The notes: generated by a model not told the origin, from the sequence alone. A stretch of DNA of 49,873 nucleotides from a virus (IMGVR_UViG_3300042988_000539:1-49873), one strand, 5' to 3'. Shown: positions 28,538-37,784, counted from the stretch's first letter. Program-made: numbers and translations.

Positions 28538-29065
28538 ATGGCAACCAAGAGCTCCCGTGAGCTGTACACATGCGATCGTTGCGGAGTTGATTATCTCCGT
28601 AGCAAGCTGCGTAAGCAGCGGGGGCTCTTGGTATGCTCAGGATGTTACGACGACTGGGATCCGAAGCCAAAGTATCCGGACTGGGGCTCTGCGCGAAGCG
28701 ACAGCACGTCGGTGACGCCTGTTAATGCGCATGTCGTGTTCTCGGTGTCTGCTAGCGGTATAGCGTCGGCGGCACAATCGTACACACATGAGCGCGACGG
28801 AGCATCTCGTGCATTCCTCATGTTCGTACAAGGCGACGGCGGAGCGGTGACAGTCACAGGCAACCCTGCTATCGGGGCGGGAACGGATAAAGACAGGCTG
28901 ACGCTTGTCGGACAGTCCGATACAAATACACTCACCTTTACCAGCGGTAACGGGCTTTCGCTCAGCGGAGGCGCGGCGTTCACGCTTGGCGCAGAAGACA
29001 CACTTCAACTCTCATACGATAGCGGGGCCAGCGTCTGGCGTGAGACCTCGCGGTCAGTCTACTAA
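28538..29065 (+). CDS. Virion protein with N-terminal zinc ribbon and beta domain
   Basis: 175 residues. YTCDRCGVDYLRSKLRKQRGLLVCSGCYDDWDP forms a four-Cys ribbon of the type seen in phage structural proteins, followed after a linker by a Gly/Thr/Ser-rich beta domain (VTVTGNPAIGAGTDKDRLTLVGQ). It may be a head or tail decoration with an adaptor finger. AGGAC-type site before the ATG. Confidence 0.75.
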   Translation: MATKSSRELYTCDRCGVDYLRSKLRKQRGLLVCSGCYDDWDPKPKYPDWGSARSDSTSVTPVNAHVVFSVSASGIASAAQSYTHERDGASRAFLMFVQGDGGAVTVTGNPAIGAGTDKDRLTLVGQSDTNTLTFTSGNGLSLSGGAAFTLGAEDTLQLSYDSGASVWRETSRSVY

Positions 29066-29077
29066 ACAGGAGGATTT

Positions 29078-29425
29078 ATGCCAGTTATTGTAAGGTCTTG
29101 CAAAGTTTTTAACGCCGAGGTGTTGACGTCTTCTGGCGTTGCGACATCTCAGGCTATCCCGATCGACGCTGCGGAATCTCTCGCATTGCATTTGACTGGG
29201 ATCGATGGTGTGTCTCCAGATGTCTCCTTTACGTACACGTTAAGCGCTGATGGGAGTACGTTCATTGCTCCGCAGTCTCCTGTCACGATCGGCGCAAACA
29301 AGTCCGCAGCAGACATCATGGACTTTGCGCCTGAGTGCGCACGAGAGATCAAGATTCTAGCTACGAACAATGTCACAACCAACGTGACCCTGACTGCGTA
29401 CCTCTGCGTGCAGGATCTGTCATAA
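29078..29425 (+). CDS. Small beta-rich virion protein
   Basis: 115 residues, AGGAGG 6 bases before the ATG. Ig-like or decoration-like strands (VSFTYTLSADGSTFI, REIKILATNNVTTNVTLTAYLCV). Position in the structural row suggests a head or tail accessory. Confidence 0.7.
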   Translation: MPVIVRSCKVFNAEVLTSSGVATSQAIPIDAAESLALHLTGIDGVSPDVSFTYTLSADGSTFIAPQSPVTIGANKSAADIMDFAPECAREIKILATNNVTTNVTLTAYLCVQDLS

Positions 29426-29434
29426 GGAGGCTGT

Positions 29435-29956
29435 ATGGGTTTCGCAAAAGGTCAGGACCAGGTAGCAGACACAAAAAATGTGTCTGTGAAGCACACAGAA
29501 TACATCATTGAGAAGCCTGTGATCAAGGAAATTCCAGTCGTCATTGAGCGCCCTGTGTATACAGAGGTCCAGGTCACACATGCGCGCGTCGTTGAGACGC
29601 CTGTTAATGTTGAGGTCCCGCGTGTTGTGTACAAGGACGTAGAAGTTCTTCGCCCTGTCTTCAAGGATGTGGTCATCGAGCGTCCTGTATATAGAGACAT
29701 TCAGGTCGAGCGCGCATCGTTTCGTGATGTAACGCGTGAGATCGTGCATACGGTCCCGAAATTCGTCGAAGATGTTCAGAAGGTCCGCGTTGAGCGCGTT
29801 GAGCTCGTCGAACGCCAGAAGTTTATCGATGTTCCTGTCATAACAAACAGAACTGTCTATATTGACAAGCCCATCATTCGCGAGAAGATCGTTGAACTCT
29901 CAAAGCATCGCTTCACATGCGCTAAATGTGGGCATGTTCATGAGGAACAGGCGTAA
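29435..29956 (+). CDS. Alveolin-like Val/Pro/Glu repeat protein with zinc ribbon
   Basis: 173 residues. Residues about 18-155 are almost wholly short repeats of the form hydrophobic-Glu/Lys/Arg-x-Pro-Val-Tyr/Ile (EKPVIKEIPVVIERPVYTE, RPVFKDVVIERPVYRDIQVE), about 12 residues per unit. This resembles the VPV repeats of alveolins, the cytoskeletal proteins of alveolate protists. The protein ends in CAKCGHVHEEQ, half of a zinc ribbon. An extended beta filament or a rigid virion fibre is plausible. No phage function is known to me. AAGGAGG precedes the ATG. Confidence 0.75.
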   Translation: MGFAKGQDQVADTKNVSVKHTEYIIEKPVIKEIPVVIERPVYTEVQVTHARVVETPVNVEVPRVVYKDVEVLRPVFKDVVIERPVYRDIQVERASFRDVTREIVHTVPKFVEDVQKVRVERVELVERQKFIDVPVITNRTVYIDKPIIREKIVELSKHRFTCAKCGHVHEEQA

Positions 29957-30258
29957 TGCTCCAGCAAACGCAGGGCGTACAGATACACGGACGCGACCAG
30001 CATGACTTTGCTACGTTAACGGACGACGGAGCGCAGCAGCGCCTGGACGTCCAGGTTAAAGGCGAAGTCAATGTCATCGGCTCGCTGATCCCGGATGACT
30101 ACGACTACATGGCGCTGACCTATGTGGCTGCTGGCGATGGAGTCGGTAAGATCCAGACCGTGACATATAAGACGGGCGGTTCTGGTGGTACTACAGTAGC
30201 CGTCCTTACGCTCACCTACAATTCCGACGACAAAGTTGCAACCGTGACGAGGAGCTGA
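29956..30258 (+). CDS. Small virion protein
   Basis: 100 residues; TAATG junction with the repeat protein. Beta-rich with KIQTVTYKTGGSGGTTVAVLTLTYNSDDKVATVTRS, a pattern common in small tail-associated proteins. Function unknown. Confidence 0.65.
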   Translation: MLQQTQGVQIHGRDQHDFATLTDDGAQQRLDVQVKGEVNVIGSLIPDDYDYMALTYVAAGDGVGKIQTVTYKTGGSGGTTVAVLTLTYNSDDKVATVTRS

Positions 30259-31661
30259 TGGCTGAAACAGTCAAAGCCTTCCCAACAGACCTGCCGGTAG
30301 ATGTGGTTGACGCGGTCGATCTGGCCGCTGCCTTGGTCCCCTACGCCAAACTCGACGGCACGAACCAGCGGTTCACGGATGATATTGGTGTGGATGGGGG
30401 AACTAACGCATCCGTATCGACGAACTCTGTTCCTGCGGCTATTGGTGGGAACGACGCATATACCGTCCTTCTTCTTAAGATGGATACTGTCGGAACCGTG
30501 TTCACCGATAGTTCATCTTCAGCGAAGGCGATGACGACAGTTGGTGGGGCAAGTCAGGTTGCGACAAAGAGTAAGTTCGGTGGCGTGTCTGGATACTTTG
30601 ATGGGGCTGGAGATTATCTAACGACGCCAAACAGCACGGATTGGGCGTTCGGGACAGGTGACTGGACGATTGACTACTGGGCGTGGATGACGGACTTTAC
30701 CCAGCAGTTAAGGATTATCTCTAAGAAAGATACTGCCACTCCGTTCTTTTATCATCGTGTGTCTGGTGCGATTTACATGGATTATACGGGTGGAAATCCG
30801 GTAAATATAGCAGACCTTACCGCCGGACAGTTCCCTTCAAACAGCAACTGGCATCACTTTGCCTATGTAAAATATGGAAGCACGGTTACAAGATATGTCG
30901 ATGGTGTAGCGATTGGATCATGCACTGGCGTTACAGGCTCGATGACGACATCGACAAATATCTTGACGTTGTTTGCTTCATCTGTTGGGACGGCTGGATT
31001 CAGCGGATACATTGACGAGTTTAGAATCTCGAAAGGTATCGCAAGGTGGACTGCTGACTTCACACCACCGACACAAGAGTATGATACTGGAACATCTACA
31101 AAGGGATACCCTCAGTTTGTCCTTGAGAAGAACGGCACGCAGACCGCAAAGTTTTGGACTGACGGAAACGCTTCTGACGCAATCAAGATAGACGACGCAA
31201 CAGGCACACGGGTCACGATAGCGCAGACGACAGGGAATGTCACGCTGGCTGGCTCTGTCCAAGCCACAGATGCCACGCTAACAAATCTGACAGCATCCCA
31301 GATCCTTTCCACAGACGCAAACAAGAAACTGACATCTCTTGCTGTTGCGACGTATCCGAGCCTTGCAGAGCTTGCTTACGTCAAGGGCGTTACCTCTGCC
31401 GTTCAGACGCAGTTGGATGCGAGGCTAAAACTTGACCAAGCAACACCACAGGAGATTATCAATGGTTATCCTATTAACGCCTCTGAGCCAGAGTTCACCT
31501 ATACGGCAGGGGTGTTGACGCGGGTAGATTATCCAAGTGGGTTTTATAAGGTTCTTGCGTACAACGTGGATGGAACTTTGAACACCATAACTTATAGCAA
31601 CGGCACGGTCAAGACAATGAATTGGGATGCCGGACTTCTGGAAAGCATAGGGGTAGCGTAA
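30258..31661 (+). CDS. LamG/concanavalin-like domain virion protein
   Basis: 467 residues. Residues about 75-275 form a LamG-type jelly roll (YFDGAGDYLTTPNSTDWAFG, WTIDYWAWM, NWHHFAYVK, YVDGVAIG, FSGYIDEFRISKGIARW), a carbohydrate- or cell-surface-binding fold. The C-terminal part carries LDQATPQEIINGYP and a short fibre-like region. LDQxTPQ recurs in the fibre protein at 34421, suggesting a common attachment module. A host-recognition role is likely. Confidence 0.8.
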   Translation: MAETVKAFPTDLPVDVVDAVDLAAALVPYAKLDGTNQRFTDDIGVDGGTNASVSTNSVPAAIGGNDAYTVLLLKMDTVGTVFTDSSSSAKAMTTVGGASQVATKSKFGGVSGYFDGAGDYLTTPNSTDWAFGTGDWTIDYWAWMTDFTQQLRIISKKDTATPFFYHRVSGAIYMDYTGGNPVNIADLTAGQFPSNSNWHHFAYVKYGSTVTRYVDGVAIGSCTGVTGSMTTSTNILTLFASSVGTAGFSGYIDEFRISKGIARWTADFTPPTQEYDTGTSTKGYPQFVLEKNGTQTAKFWTDGNASDAIKIDDATGTRVTIAQTTGNVTLAGSVQATDATLTNLTASQILSTDANKKLTSLAVATYPSLAELAYVKGVTSAVQTQLDARLKLDQATPQEIINGYPINASEPEFTYTAGVLTRVDYPSGFYKVLAYNVDGTLNTITYSNGTVKTMNWDAGLLESIGVA

Positions 31662-31903
31662 TGACAACATTCAATATATCAAATACGATTGTAGACCCAG
31701 AGAACAAAGATGGGATTATTGTTTTCTACTCCTTCAGTAATGGAAACGTGTGGTCTAATCGGTTTCCCATGTCAACAACTTTCGCTGAAATCATGGCATG
31801 GGGTAACTCCAAGTGTGAATTTATCGAGAGCATCGTTCTAGAGAGACAGCGCATAGTAGAATCTATCAACGAACAGGCGGAACATGGCGACGATAGTCTC
31901 TGA
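31661..31903 (+). CDS. Small hypothetical protein
   Basis: 80 residues starting at a TAATG junction. Beta start and helical end (CEFIESIVLERQRIVESINEQAE). It overlaps the tail-spike gene by 20 bases. No family recognised. Confidence 0.65.
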   Translation: MTTFNISNTIVDPENKDGIIVFYSFSNGNVWSNRFPMSTTFAEIMAWGNSKCEFIESIVLERQRIVESINEQAEHGDDSL

Positions 31904-34421
31904 TTCAACAAATGCGTCTTATGACGGGAACCTTTCTAAGGTCAACGGCTTTTACCGTGCTGAAGCCGTACAGACAGGTCTTGGGCCTGCGGCTTCTGTT
32001 GATGCTTTAACGACAGAGCGTTTCATCAACGTCACATTCTCAAATGCCGGGAATCTCAAGGGGATTATGGTTTATCTGTACTCATCGTCTATTCAAAACG
32101 ATAGATCGGTGGTGTGCGAGCTTCAGCAATTTACTGGAAGCTGGGCCACAGTCGAAACTGTCACTCTCACTGCCGCACAAGTCTGTCCAGAGTACACAGA
32201 CGATTATGCCTTAGCGGCTGATCACATAGTTCCTTTCAAGTTTGCAGGGACAACCGCTGTTACGACAGCAGGAAGTACTTGGAGGTTCAGGTTCACGCAG
32301 ACCGGAGGAACAGTAGGGACCGTTTCTCTTGTTCGCACCGCAACCGCAGGAGCTTATCAGTATGCCGCATGGTGCGATAACGCTGTCTCCCATAATGATA
32401 ATGACGTTCTGATAGTTGTTGACCAGGTAGTGATTGATAAGACAGCGACCTGTGGAAGTGGTGGGAATGCGGCGATTATTGTTTGCAGGAATACCGACAC
32501 ATCGGAAGCAAATATCTGTAATCTTAAGTGGTCTCCTACCCCTGTTGCCTCTTATACGCTAACTCTTGGCGGGTTCATTTACATTTCTGCCTATGGTGGG
32601 TTTCGCATTGGAACTTCTACGGTAAGGATTCCGTACGCTCAGAAGGCGATAGTGTATTTCAACGGGGCTTATGCAATATCCTCGCCTCGCCCTGTTTCTG
32701 GAGGTACGGTAACGAGTGCGAAAATGTCTGTCATCTGCTACGGAGAGAGGATCAAGACGTATACCGAACTTGCGGCTGATGCCAATAACGGGCAGAAGAA
32801 TATCGTCACGACAGAATCAACTGGATGGGCGATTGGTGATAAAATCTTCATTGGGAAGCAGAACGTTAAAGGCGTCGGTGACGTAGCTGAATACACAATT
32901 GACACTATTTCAGGGACGGACATTGCCGTAACTGCTAATATTGCAACGAATGTCAGGAAAGCAGGAGCAACGGTTGTCAGGCTCGACGGTTCTATCTACT
33001 TTGATTCAGCGGACTTTGCAACTACCGTCTTAGTGAACACGATTCATTGGGTGTTTGATGGTTGCTATATTTCCAAGCAGAGAAACTCCGTTACGACGCT
33101 TTCCTATGCGGATTCTCCGCTATCGACAGCAATGCTCTATACCCACAGCGTTATCCGTGCAGATGCCGCATCTTTTCACCAATTCGTTCTCCAGCCATCA
33201 GGATTTACCGCGTATGAGTGCGTGTTTGTGAGAACGGGTCTTATCCAGATGGCTACATATTTTGTTTCAAGCCCAGCTTCTTACAGAAGCGGAAACATCA
33301 GCATTACGAATTGTCGTTTTCTCTCAATGGGATACGGGAATTTCACATCGAATACGACGATGCAGAGTGCGAAAGTAACTTACTCGAATAACACGCATGA
33401 AAACATAATCATTAATATCGCCGCCGGTGCTGTTGTTTTTGGGGTAGATTCAGTATTTAATGACAACACTTTCTGGGGCGGACCAGCATTTTCTGCGTCC
33501 TATTGCTACTGCCTAAAGTTTGGTTTAGCTGTAAATCCAACGGTGCTTAGAAACTATTTTGATAATTGCGGATACGCCATGCAAGCGGGCTCATTTCCCT
33601 GCATTAGTGCGGTAGCAGAAGATTGCGTATTCGGGGCAGAAACAGCAAACACTGTTGACCTGACATGGAACACCGGAAACTATACCCAGCTTCTTGTAAA
33701 AAGCCCTACTGGGAATTTGACAATTGACACATCGGAATCTGCGTTCTTTCCTATTGGTGCATATTTGAAGATTACGGATTATAACGATACCACTGACGAT
33801 GATAGAGGCTACTACCCATTTGGTGAGATGTTCAGAACAAAGGCTTCGCTTTCTGATACCACGGTACATACTACTGGCGGTTCTGCAATCAGGCTAAAGC
33901 CAACGTACGTTACAGAATCGTTTTATTGGGAGCAGAAAGTCCCGACTGGAAACATCCAGAACAAAGACATGATGGTCGGAGTTTGGTGCAAGATCAATAA
34001 TGCAGCATATTACGCAGGAACACATACGATGCCGCGGATAACGGTGGACTATGACGATGGCACAACGGTCTATGGCGAGGCGGCACAGTCAACAGACTGG
34101 CAATTCCTGTTTGTCCCGTTTAAGCCTATCACGACATTTGGTCAGATAAAAGTGCGGCTATCTGGTCTTACCGATGCGACAAGCACAAACGCCTATATCT
34201 ACTTTGATGATATGTCTGTTCTCTATCCTGCCGGATATACACTGTCTCTTGGCTCAATGGACTTATGGGCAGAGGCAGAGCCAGTAACACCGTCTATCAG
34301 CACGTCAATATCGGCTCTTGACGTGTGGGCGGCAGACACGACAATCTTTGGAACAGACACTGTTGGCGATAAGGTTAACTCAATTAAGAAGGACACGGGG
34401 CTTATCCCTGCGTTACTCTAA
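31884..34421 (+). CDS. Large tail spike/appendage protein
   Basis: 845 residues, Thr/Ser/Gly-rich beta structure. The middle has many short strands with N-x-x-F and polar stacks (NITNCRFLSMG, NNTHENIIINIAAGAVVFGVDSVFNDNTFWGG, NPTVLRNYFDNCGYAMQAG), suggesting a parallel beta-helix as in spikes that bind or cut surface glycans. A jelly-roll-like C-terminal part ends in a repetitive DLWAEAEPVTPS region. No catalytic pair could be confirmed. Codons are more A/T-rich than in head genes, in line with horizontal exchange of host-range genes. Confidence 0.75.
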   Translation: MATIVSDSTNASYDGNLSKVNGFYRAEAVQTGLGPAASVDALTTERFINVTFSNAGNLKGIMVYLYSSSIQNDRSVVCELQQFTGSWATVETVTLTAAQVCPEYTDDYALAADHIVPFKFAGTTAVTTAGSTWRFRFTQTGGTVGTVSLVRTATAGAYQYAAWCDNAVSHNDNDVLIVVDQVVIDKTATCGSGGNAAIIVCRNTDTSEANICNLKWSPTPVASYTLTLGGFIYISAYGGFRIGTSTVRIPYAQKAIVYFNGAYAISSPRPVSGGTVTSAKMSVICYGERIKTYTELAADANNGQKNIVTTESTGWAIGDKIFIGKQNVKGVGDVAEYTIDTISGTDIAVTANIATNVRKAGATVVRLDGSIYFDSADFATTVLVNTIHWVFDGCYISKQRNSVTTLSYADSPLSTAMLYTHSVIRADAASFHQFVLQPSGFTAYECVFVRTGLIQMATYFVSSPASYRSGNISITNCRFLSMGYGNFTSNTTMQSAKVTYSNNTHENIIINIAAGAVVFGVDSVFNDNTFWGGPAFSASYCYCLKFGLAVNPTVLRNYFDNCGYAMQAGSFPCISAVAEDCVFGAETANTVDLTWNTGNYTQLLVKSPTGNLTIDTSESAFFPIGAYLKITDYNDTTDDDRGYYPFGEMFRTKASLSDTTVHTTGGSAIRLKPTYVTESFYWEQKVPTGNIQNKDMMVGVWCKINNAAYYAGTHTMPRITVDYDDGTTVYGEAAQSTDWQFLFVPFKPITTFGQIKVRLSGLTDATSTNAYIYFDDMSVLYPAGYTLSLGSMDLWAEAEPVTPSISTSISALDVWAADTTIFGTDTVGDKVNSIKKDTGLIPALL

Positions 34422-35983
34422 TGCCAGATAATGTCATAACGTCAGTTGTAAATACTCCATCCGCAGAGATAGCTAGCAAGACATTTGTCGCGGCTACTTA
34501 TGCTCCGATTTCAGAGCCGCTGTCATTGCATCTCGACCAGACCACGCCACAGACGATATTCAATGGTGCAGAAAACACTCTTAAATTTGACGCGGCTCAG
34601 TTGACAATCAGTCAGCCGACGGACACTTACCCTTATTTTGGCGTATCCGTTTCAAGTAATAACCCGTCTGCGGATTTGTTCTATGGTCTGACAACCGCCG
34701 GTTCTGTTGCCTACCCGGCAACAACACAGTTGTATTCTACAGCTGACGACTCGTATGCTCCTTATACGTCAGGCGTGTTCACGACAGACCCTCGTGGCCT
34801 TGCGTTCTCTGCCACGGCCGGGAAGGTAATGTTTCAAGCTGCTGGCGCAACGAGAATGACGATTGAGACAACTGGTTATGTTGGTATAGGAGTTCTTCTT
34901 CCGGCCTGTCTCCTTGATGTTACAAGCACAACGTCACCAGCAGCCCAGGGTATTCTGACGACTCAGGTAGCGAACCAAGACGGTTCACAGCAGACATCCG
35001 AGATATGGGACTATAACGATTCTGGATACGGTTCTTGGGGTGCGTTCACGATGTATGGCGGGAACGGCTCAGGAGACACATACCGTGCCGGTGAGATAAA
35101 CTTCAAGAATAGGAATCTTGGAGGTGACCAGAAGGTGTTTTCGCTAATATGCGAGCCTTTGACCGGGAACTCTGGGAAACTTGCGTTCTATACTCCGTTC
35201 TCCAAGATCATGACCGTTTGTCCTGGATATGTGGCGTTTGGGACAGCAGATACTGACGACGGTTCCGGGTCAGTATTGCAGTCAAAGGGTGATGCTTCCA
35301 TAACGTATACGAATGACGCAGACAGAGTTCGGTTAAGATTAAATAACGAGTCCTATACAAATCAGTCTGCGTCTATCCTGTGGAAAGGAAATCTTACCGG
35401 GGATTACGACGAGGACAATATTTGGGAACTCGGGACAGATTACGACATGAACCAAGGCGGGGATTTCTTCCTGTATGACCATGTGAACTCTGCAAAGAAA
35501 ATCCTTATCAACAACTCTGGGCAGATTGCGTTCAATGGCTATTGCCTTTTCGGCTCAGATAACTTCTCGACATATCTCTCAGACACAAACTGGCCCATCC
35601 ACTTCGTTAGGACATCAGATTGGGGCTCTGGAAGCACACAGTATATTGCACGATTCTCCACCACAAGTTCTACGCAAGGGCAGATGTGGGTCTCAAACTC
35701 CGATGGTTCGAGGGGTTTTCAACTCGGATTCAGTTCAACGGATGAAGCCGTTACGATACAGAACTCTGCGAATAATGCAACTGGTAACTGTAAGATTCTT
35801 GACGGGCAGGGTGGGTATGGTTTCTTATGGGCACAGGATTATAGGGCAGAGGCGGCAGGAGCGTATTATTTTGGTGCGGACACTTCTGACGGTTCTTGGA
35901 GAATAACAAGAAGTGGGAATAATTTAGTCATTCAGAGAAGGGAGTCTGGGAACTGGGTAACCAAGTCCACCATTTCAGCATGA
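34421..35983 (+). CDS. Tail fibre protein
   Basis: 520 residues; TAATG junction with the spike gene. The N-terminal LHLDQTTPQTIFNG matches the LDQATPQ segment of the LamG protein. Gly/Ser/Thr-rich beta repeats follow (GVGIVL-type linkers, SNNPSADLFYG, RITRSGNNLVIQRRESG at the end). No chaperone peptidase or deubiquitinase-like end was seen. Likely part of the adhesion apparatus. Confidence 0.75.
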   Translation: MPDNVITSVVNTPSAEIASKTFVAATYAPISEPLSLHLDQTTPQTIFNGAENTLKFDAAQLTISQPTDTYPYFGVSVSSNNPSADLFYGLTTAGSVAYPATTQLYSTADDSYAPYTSGVFTTDPRGLAFSATAGKVMFQAAGATRMTIETTGYVGIGVLLPACLLDVTSTTSPAAQGILTTQVANQDGSQQTSEIWDYNDSGYGSWGAFTMYGGNGSGDTYRAGEINFKNRNLGGDQKVFSLICEPLTGNSGKLAFYTPFSKIMTVCPGYVAFGTADTDDGSGSVLQSKGDASITYTNDADRVRLRLNNESYTNQSASILWKGNLTGDYDEDNIWELGTDYDMNQGGDFFLYDHVNSAKKILINNSGQIAFNGYCLFGSDNFSTYLSDTNWPIHFVRTSDWGSGSTQYIARFSTTSSTQGQMWVSNSDGSRGFQLGFSSTDEAVTIQNSANNATGNCKILDGQGGYGFLWAQDYRAEAAGAYYFGADTSDGSWRITRSGNNLVIQRRESGNWVTKSTISA

Positions 35984-36774
35984 ACACATTAGCCTGTCCA
36001 TTCATCAAGCGTAGCAAGACAATCCACAAGTTATGGCTTGAGTCGTTCAAGCGTCTTGAGCTTGACAGGTCGGAGTTCCGTCTTGTGATGCTTGACCTTG
36101 CGGCTGACCAAGAGATTACCGCCATGATGAAGGCCGGTATCGGTGAAGGATGGGCAGAGGTTGTTTATCTCGACAATCCACCGAAGCAGTATGCGAACGT
36201 GGCTGATGCCATCGGGTGCAAGGACGAGAGGTTCCTTGACAGAAGGAAGTGCATAGCCGAGACAATGGCGTTGCTGAATCAGAACCGCGTTGGAAACCTT
36301 GTGATATGGGAGGACGACATCATTGTTCCTCCGACAGCGTATAAAGAGCTTGTGAAGTTCCTTGCGTTCCCGGAGGTGCTTGCCGTAACCGGAGTGCAGT
36401 ATTCCCGGAACGACAAGTGGCCAATGCTCATGGTCTGGGACTGGGTAGAAAATAAAGAAAAGACGAAGATTACTCCGTATCCTCGCAAGCACGAAATGGA
36501 GAAGAACCGCGGCTTTGAGTTCGTTGGGGCAACTGCGACTGGGTTCATTATCATCAAGGAGGAGTTCATCAAGACGCATGAGTATTCAACAGATGGAATA
36601 TATGGTCAGGATGTCTGCCTTGGTAAGCACATCAACGAGACCGGTAAGCTCCTCCTGTCGTGGGAGCATAAGTTCCCGCATATCGGGATAAAGCCGGACT
36701 CGAACAGGCTGAAGATATACAAGACAAACAATTGCAAGGTTGAGGTTTTAGATGAGTATGGAACTGCACTATAA
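35980..36774 (+). CDS. GT-A type glycosyltransferase
   Basis: 264 residues. NLVIWEDDIIVPPTAYKELVKFL places an E-D-D acidic cluster after a strand, typical of the DxD-like metal site of GT-A enzymes, and FEFVGATATGFIIIKEEF resembles their acceptor-side G-x-x-x-F element. It lies between fibre and methyltransferase genes, so it may glycosylate virion proteins or a host surface polymer. It overlaps both neighbours by a few bases. Confidence 0.7.
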   Translation: MNTLACPFIKRSKTIHKLWLESFKRLELDRSEFRLVMLDLAADQEITAMMKAGIGEGWAEVVYLDNPPKQYANVADAIGCKDERFLDRRKCIAETMALLNQNRVGNLVIWEDDIIVPPTAYKELVKFLAFPEVLAVTGVQYSRNDKWPMLMVWDWVENKEKTKITPYPRKHEMEKNRGFEFVGATATGFIIIKEEFIKTHEYSTDGIYGQDVCLGKHINETGKLLLSWEHKFPHIGIKPDSNRLKIYKTNNCKVEVLDEYGTAL

Positions 36775-37312
36775 GAATATCCTCGGTGGGCTGACAGACA
36801 ACGAGGCCGTCGTCCTGAATGATGCCGCCGAGGCTGCTCCGGTTAAGCGGTTCCTTGAGGTCGGGACATTCTGCGGTCGGTCTGCATCTGTACTCGCACA
36901 TCATGCCGAAACGCTTGTGTGTATCGACCTGTTCTGTAAGAACCAACACTTCTGGGGCCAAGATATTATCATCAAGGACACGCACCAGACGTTCTGGGAC
37001 AACCTGGGGAACATTGGGCTTGCCAAGAAGGCCATTACATTGAAGGGGAACTCAAAAGACATCCTGCCGACACTTGGTGGCAGGTTTGGTCTCATCTATA
37101 TTGACGGTGGGCATACGATGGCTGACGTCCTTCCAACGGCTATTTGGGCGTGGGAGCATCTGTTCGATGGCGGGATGCTTTGCTTTCATGATTACGAGAA
37201 CAAGAGCTGGCCTGACGTTGCGACAGTCGTTGACTGTCTTATGAGCAAGTGGAAGGTTAAGCCAATGGCAAGATCCGGGATGATGCTAACAATAAAAAAG
37301 GAGATAGTATGA
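36752..37312 (+). CDS. Class I SAM-dependent methyltransferase (MTase_24-like)
   Basis: 186 residues. KRFLEVGTFCGRSASVLA is the SAM-binding motif I (E-x-G-x-x-x-G), VCIDLF motif II, and GLIYIDGGHTMADVLPTAIWAWEHLFDGGMLCFHDYEN contains the D-G-x-H signature of the O-methyltransferase family that includes sugar methylases. Coupled to the glycosyltransferase, it may methylate the same glycan. Confidence 0.85.
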   Translation: MSMELHYKNILGGLTDNEAVVLNDAAEAAPVKRFLEVGTFCGRSASVLAHHAETLVCIDLFCKNQHFWGQDIIIKDTHQTFWDNLGNIGLAKKAITLKGNSKDILPTLGGRFGLIYIDGGHTMADVLPTAIWAWEHLFDGGMLCFHDYENKSWPDVATVVDCLMSKWKVKPMARSGMMLTIKKEIV

Positions 37313-37440
37313 CACCAGAGCAAGCGTTCGGTTTACTGGCCCAAGTAGTAGCGCAGACGAGAGCATTACCGCAGGAAGTTGATGCCATGCGTGAGGCATT
37401 GAGAGTCCTGAAACCGAGGGAAAACAAGCCTGATGCTTGA
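37309..37440 (+). CDS. 43-residue small helical protein
   Basis: Starts at an ATGA overlap with the methyltransferase stop; AAGGAG lies 7-8 bases upstream. MTPEQAFGLLAQVVAQ and VDAMREALRVLKPREN form two helices. Typical of small phage proteins encoded before lysis genes. Role unknown. Confidence 0.65.
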   Translation: MTPEQAFGLLAQVVAQTRALPQEVDAMREALRVLKPRENKPDA

Positions 37441-37657
37441 TTACTGGCCTGATGGCAAGATTGACTGTAAAGACTATGCGATACACAACTCAATCGAGGC
37501 AGAAAGACATGGGTATAAACCGAGGTGGCTGGTCAGTTCTAATCATGTCGTCGTGGCTTTTGATGCTGGCGGCCACACATTCATTCTCGATGGACAGAGG
37601 ATGTTTAGGCTCCCTAAAGGACTGCTCCGAGGCCATACCGAGAAGGGAAGCCGTTAA
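37433..37657 (+). CDS. Mini transglutaminase/BTLCP-like cysteine peptidase fold
   Basis: 74 residues. DCKDYAIHNSIEAERHGY, NHVVVAFDAGGHTFILDGQ place Cys, His and Asp in the order and spacing of the transglutaminase-like (BTLCP) catalytic triad, on a minimal fold. The family includes proteases and amidases; here it might act on cell wall or phage proteins. The frame is largely overlapped by the secreted-type gene at 37509. Confidence 0.6.
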   Translation: MLDYWPDGKIDCKDYAIHNSIEAERHGYKPRWLVSSNHVVVAFDAGGHTFILDGQRMFRLPKGLLRGHTEKGSR

Positions 37658-37784
37658 GGTTGTTATCAGCGATATTGATAAGCCGACGGTCGTAACGGCC
37701 CAGATAGAATCAGAGGTGGCAACGGAGATGGTCACCGAGGTCAAATGCGTCGAGGAAGGCGATACAATAACCTGTGGATGGTAA
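37509..37784 (+). CDS. Secreted/periplasmic-type small protein, overprinted
   Basis: 91 residues from ATG 37509. MGINRGGWSVLIMSSWLLMLAATHS looks like a Sec signal peptide, followed by a Cys-bearing domain (KDCSEA, VKCVEEGDTITCGW). The first 149 bases share DNA with the peptidase-like gene in another frame; the rest is unique and protein-like. In a lysis-type region it could be an outer spanin-like or other periplasmic factor, but no lipobox is clear. The exact start is uncertain (37545 is an alternative). Confidence 0.5.
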   Translation: MGINRGGWSVLIMSSWLLMLAATHSFSMDRGCLGSLKDCSEAIPRREAVKVVISDIDKPTVVTAQIESEVATEMVTEVKCVEEGDTITCGW

